Of a DNA stretch of 64,000 bases, positions 62,060 through 64,000 are shown in pieces. The translations under genes and the position numbers were made by a program. The notes below the pieces were generated by a model, which searched no databases, was not told the origin of the DNA, and was given only the letters and a program-made list of their open reading frames with translations. Within the stretch, counting starts at the first letter, position 1. Each line of letters opens with the position of its first letter. The DNA lies in assembly GCF_932526225.1 (NCBI RefSeq), contig NC_064047.1, positions 3,721,501 to 3,785,500 of the forward strand, written 5' to 3'. Source of the stretch: Nematostella vectensis (lineage: Eukaryota > Cnidaria > Anthozoa > Actiniaria > Edwardsiidae).

Positions 62060-63994
62060 GTCACGATTTCTAGATAGCGATCAGTGATGGCGGTAGTTGG
62101 GGAGGTGGGTGGGGATTAGTGGGGGGATGGGGTTGGGCCAAGACCCCCCACCCCACCCCACACAACCTCTTACTAATCAGCAGTATTGCTGTGTTTATCA
62201 AGGGTTGTCATTCAGATCCCGCGACTAAAAAGAAAAACTAGCCTCGTATTTAAGGTATGTAGTCTGTAGACACACTCTAGGTAGTGCGTATCTAGTTTGG
62301 TGGGTCCTTTTTGTTAGGATAAGCACATGGTTAACGTTCTGTAACCTGTAAGGGCCAGTGTATCCATAGTCCAGACCTGGGACTCTCTTTGCGCTCGACA
62401 TTCTGGCTCGCGTGAAAGAGGGTCCAGTATTTAATGCATGCGCATGCGCGAAAATACACCGCATATAAATACACCGCATATATGCGGTGTGGCCTGGTTG
62501 CTTAGTTCAAGATGGCTGCGAAAGGGAAGAGCGAGGGTGTATTTCAGAAATAATACGCTGATTTTGGTCGTGGGTAAATACTTGATTGTCAGTCTTTTCT
62601 GAGAACAGGACAGATGATAATTAGAGTCTGGAAAATTATCAATCAAAGAGCTTTTCCGTTTTCGTTATTTTAAAGCGCGGGAATCGACCCTCCTTAGGCA
62701 CGTTCGTTATTGCGCGCGCTCGTATTTCAACTTTTGCCGTGAAGATCGCTGATTGGTACATGTTCGCGCATGCGCATGCAATAAATACTGGACCCTCTTT
62801 CACGCGAGCCAGAATGTCGAGCGCAAAAAGAGTCCCAGGTCTGGACTAGTTTATCCAACGCATGAATACTTTTCGATTAACATATCTAAGTATAGTCATA
62901 GTTTGATAAAAAGAAACGTTGCAGTGAAACTTATATATCACCTCTAAGGTCGGTGAGGTTAGTTAAGTCAGAAACAGTAATGTTCAGGGTTCATATATAA
63001 GTAGTTACTTGAATGAATTGTTATTGAGCTGTCATTTTCTCTATTACTATTTTGAATTTTTAGATTTTTTATCACATTAATAACTTGCTTTTACCACAAA
63101 CCCACATATCCAGTATTCAGTGGTTGTAAATAATGGAATAAAATTTCCTGCAAAATCTGGAAATTGTCTTGAAATTGCCCATATCCCACTTCACTAAACC
63201 CCACCCATGATGCATTGCAGTACTATAGCTGACATCCTGTAAACATGCAAAATAATCTACATATTACAGGGGTGGCGTGGGGCACTGTGAGCACGTGTTC
63301 CCCCTCCTCAGTATTTTCCAAAAATATAAGGAGATGACCAGTAGGTACATGGCTGTACCCGGATATTTCTTAATATTTCTGGATCGTGCCCAGCCCCCAA
63401 AATAGTATTTTTCCCCGCGAACAGCTATCAGGGAACTGAGATCTATAGGTAGAAATGATGGTATAACTCTATGGTAATGTGACAATTTCACGTGTCCTCA
63501 GTAAAATAGTAACATATTTATATACCTGAGCACTATTCGAGAATGCTTATAGACTGTCTTAGCCCCTCCGTTGGCGAACGTCAGTAAAAATAAGAAGAAA
63601 ATCGGCCCTAGCCTATGTACAGCGCTAACTACCCTGACAACAGGCATTGTTGCTAGGTTAGTTAGCGGTTGTACACAGGCTAAATAGGACCGTGACGCGC
63701 GCGGTTCCAGCTCACTACAGGTATGTTTTCGCATAAGTTAATCGCTCTAATCGCCACACGGGGAGAACCACCAAAAGAAGGGGGTCCCCACCCCTGTGGC
63801 GCGACAAACCTATGGCCTGTGGTGACCTGGGACCGGCGCGCGCAACACGCGTATTCTCATTTTTACTGACGCTCGCCAAAGGAGGGGCTGCAAGTAGTCT
63901 AGAATGCTAAAATATTTGTTAAACCCTGCCAGTTAAACTCAAATCTACAGTAGTTTCATTTTCGCGTTGTTCACTTACTCTGTTAGACGGCTAC
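62060..63994. other. 3' flank of ZSWIM-like copy B
   Basis: Collinear with 22593-24476: the long-inverted-repeat element (62359-62856), a dispersed GGGGTGG repeat (63268-63400) and the foldback MITE (63551-63900). No gene recognised; the window ends inside the duplicated unit. Confidence 0.55.
62359..62856. mobile_element. Long-inverted-repeat element, more complete copy
   Basis: Right arm continues through GAGTCCCAGGTCTGGACTAG and TTATCC, pairing with GTATCCATAGTCCAGACCTG at the left; the unit A copy lacks this outer right part. Confidence 0.6.
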
Positions 63995-64000
63995 TGGAAT

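Larger units (their letters stand above)
37075..63994 (+). repeat. Repeat unit B, direct duplicate of 1-24476
   Basis: Collinear with the window start at offset 37074 and high identity by eye through promoter, exons, introns and most MITEs. Differences are the foldback element, absence of the 4.69-kb tandem duplication, and many small indels. 63994 corresponds to about 24475, so the right boundary is not visible. Confidence 0.9.

Overview
This window looks like genomic DNA from an invertebrate animal, most likely a cnidarian such as a coral or sea anemone. The basis is short exons with GT/AG boundaries in AT-rich introns, metazoan gene families (ZSWIM-type SWIM zinc-finger protein, intersectin, class A-like GPCR, mitochondrial uS15), and a very high density of small inverted-repeat transposable elements. 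The cnidarian assignment is an inference from style; metazoan is secure.

Layout. (1) 1-24476: repeat unit A, carrying a ZSWIM4/5/6-like gene on the + strand (exons 1132-22592). (2) 24477-36575: sequence present once in the window, holding a single-exon GPCR (26416-27480, +), the last three coding exons of an intersectin-type gene encoding its C-terminal C2 domain (28168-29872, +), a minisatellite-like 3' flank, and the last three recognisable exons of a mitochondrial ribosomal protein uS15m (MRPS15) gene (33345-32395, -). (3) 37075-63994: repeat unit B, a second collinear ZSWIM-like gene (exons 38220-62059), direct orientation, offset 37074 bp at the left. Both ends of the duplication are cut by the window edges, so a real segmental duplication and two haplotypes wrongly joined in assembly cannot be told apart here.

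The ZSWIM-like genes. Each has a 17-exon plan with consistent splice phases. The predicted protein starts with two BC-box-like motifs alternating with two complete SWIM motifs (CxC..CxH), then the helical body seen in ZSWIM4-6. By family analogy this would be a substrate receptor of a cullin-RING ubiquitin ligase. Adding my exon lengths gives open frames of 1929 codons (copy A) and 1646 codons (copy B). Copy A carries a 4.69-kb internal tandem duplication that repeats exons 9-13 and fuses exon 14 in frame to the tail of exon 8. Copy B lacks this but has a 132-bp in-frame duplication inside exon 8.

The most unusual object is a 7.6-kb foldback element (50468-58084) inside intron 11 of copy B: about 1.3-kb terminal inverted repeats enclosing two opposed arrays of a ~117-bp satellite. 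It is absent from both corresponding introns of copy A and has no visible target-site duplication; 66 bp of host sequence are missing at the site. Many smaller elements are nested in the introns, including one with 11-bp subrepeat-bearing ends and an internal tRNA-like Pol III box pair, and Mutator-like, Harbinger-like and TTAA-flanked MITEs.
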